In this document: in pieces, positions 14,129 to 14,257 of the stretch
Layout: each line of letters opens with the position of its first letter
Numbering within the stretch: position 1 is the first letter of the stretch
Assembly (NCBI GenBank): GCA_020721745.1
Contig: DYMC01000014.1
Location: 1 to 14,257, forward strand
From: Lentisphaera sp.
Lineage (GTDB): Bacteria > Verrucomicrobiota > Lentisphaeria > Victivallales > GWF2-50-93
Reading direction: 5' to 3'
DNA: 14,257 bases
Notes under the pieces: generated by a model
Told to the model about the DNA's origin: nothing
Database searches by the model: none
What the model saw: the letters and a program-made list of their open reading frames with translations, nothing else
Program-made: the position numbers and the translations under genes

Positions 14129-14160
14129 TCGTTTCTCGCGAGAAACGCGAGAAACGATTA
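14126..14160 (+). terminator. Perfect 15-bp hairpin containing the stop codon
   Basis: TAATCGTTTCTCGCG (14126-14140) is exactly complementary to CGCGAGAAACGATTA (14146-14160) around an AGAAA loop. The first three bases are the stop codon of the gene at 12704. The stem is followed by TATATATTCC rather than a clean U-run. Part of it, TTTCTCGCGAGAAA (14132-14145), is itself a perfect palindrome. It is probably a terminator, possibly working in both directions. Confidence 0.65.
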
Positions 14161-14257
14161 TATATATTCCGCGCAAGGCCGGGAGAAATAAATTTCTAAT
14201 AAATATTAGTATTTAATATCATTTTTAAATTTTTTACTTGTTTTAATTTGCCATATC
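14161..14257. other. AT-rich gene-free right edge
   Basis: Base composition drops sharply to very AT-rich after the hairpin. There is a small inverted repeat, CTAATA-AA-TATTAG (14196-14209), and an AT-rich tail with several possible -10 elements. No gene is seen, but a promoter for a gene beyond the window is possible. Confidence 0.4.

Overview
The window looks like chromosome of a strictly anaerobic, H2-metabolising bacterium of moderately high GC with very AT-rich gene-free ends. It carries a trimeric NAD-linked [FeFe]-hydrogenase, a radical-SAM H-cluster maturase, a Rex redox repressor, NifU/NifS Fe-S assembly proteins and a putative H2-sensing histidine kinase. Nothing identifies the phylum firmly. 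The degenerate intergenic repeats and the right-hand membrane/coiled-coil protein remind me of deep-branching Gram-negative anaerobes such as the PVC-related lineages, but that is only an impression.

Layout, in transcription order on the minus strand: nifU and nifS (12496 to 10434) form a two-gene unit ending in a strong hairpin that contains the nifS stop codon. A 234-base spacer follows, holding a sigma70-like promoter with a Rex-type operator over the expected transcription start. From it run rex, hydC, hydB and hydA (10199 to 5389). A 188-base spacer filled with short degenerate repeats and a GC-rich hairpin separates hydA from a second block: a hydrogenase-domain histidine kinase, a stand-alone receiver, a receiver-histidine kinase and the maturase hydG (5200 to 240). 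Five gene junctions are 4-base stop/start overlaps (ATGA or GTGA), which suggests translational coupling. On the plus strand, divergent from nifU, is one gene for a membrane/coiled-coil protein that starts with TTG and ends in a perfect 15-bp hairpin.

Likely working together: NifS and NifU supply sulfur and Fe-S clusters; HydG makes the CO/CN ligands of the H-cluster (HydE and HydF are not in the window); HydABC couples H2 to NAD(H) and probably ferredoxin by electron bifurcation. Rex would respond to the NADH/NAD ratio and control itself and hydCBA. The hydrogenase-kinase with its two receiver proteins looks like an H2- or redox-sensing phosphorelay co-expressed with the enzyme. None of the three signalling proteins has a DNA-binding or other output domain, so the end point of the relay is the main open question here.
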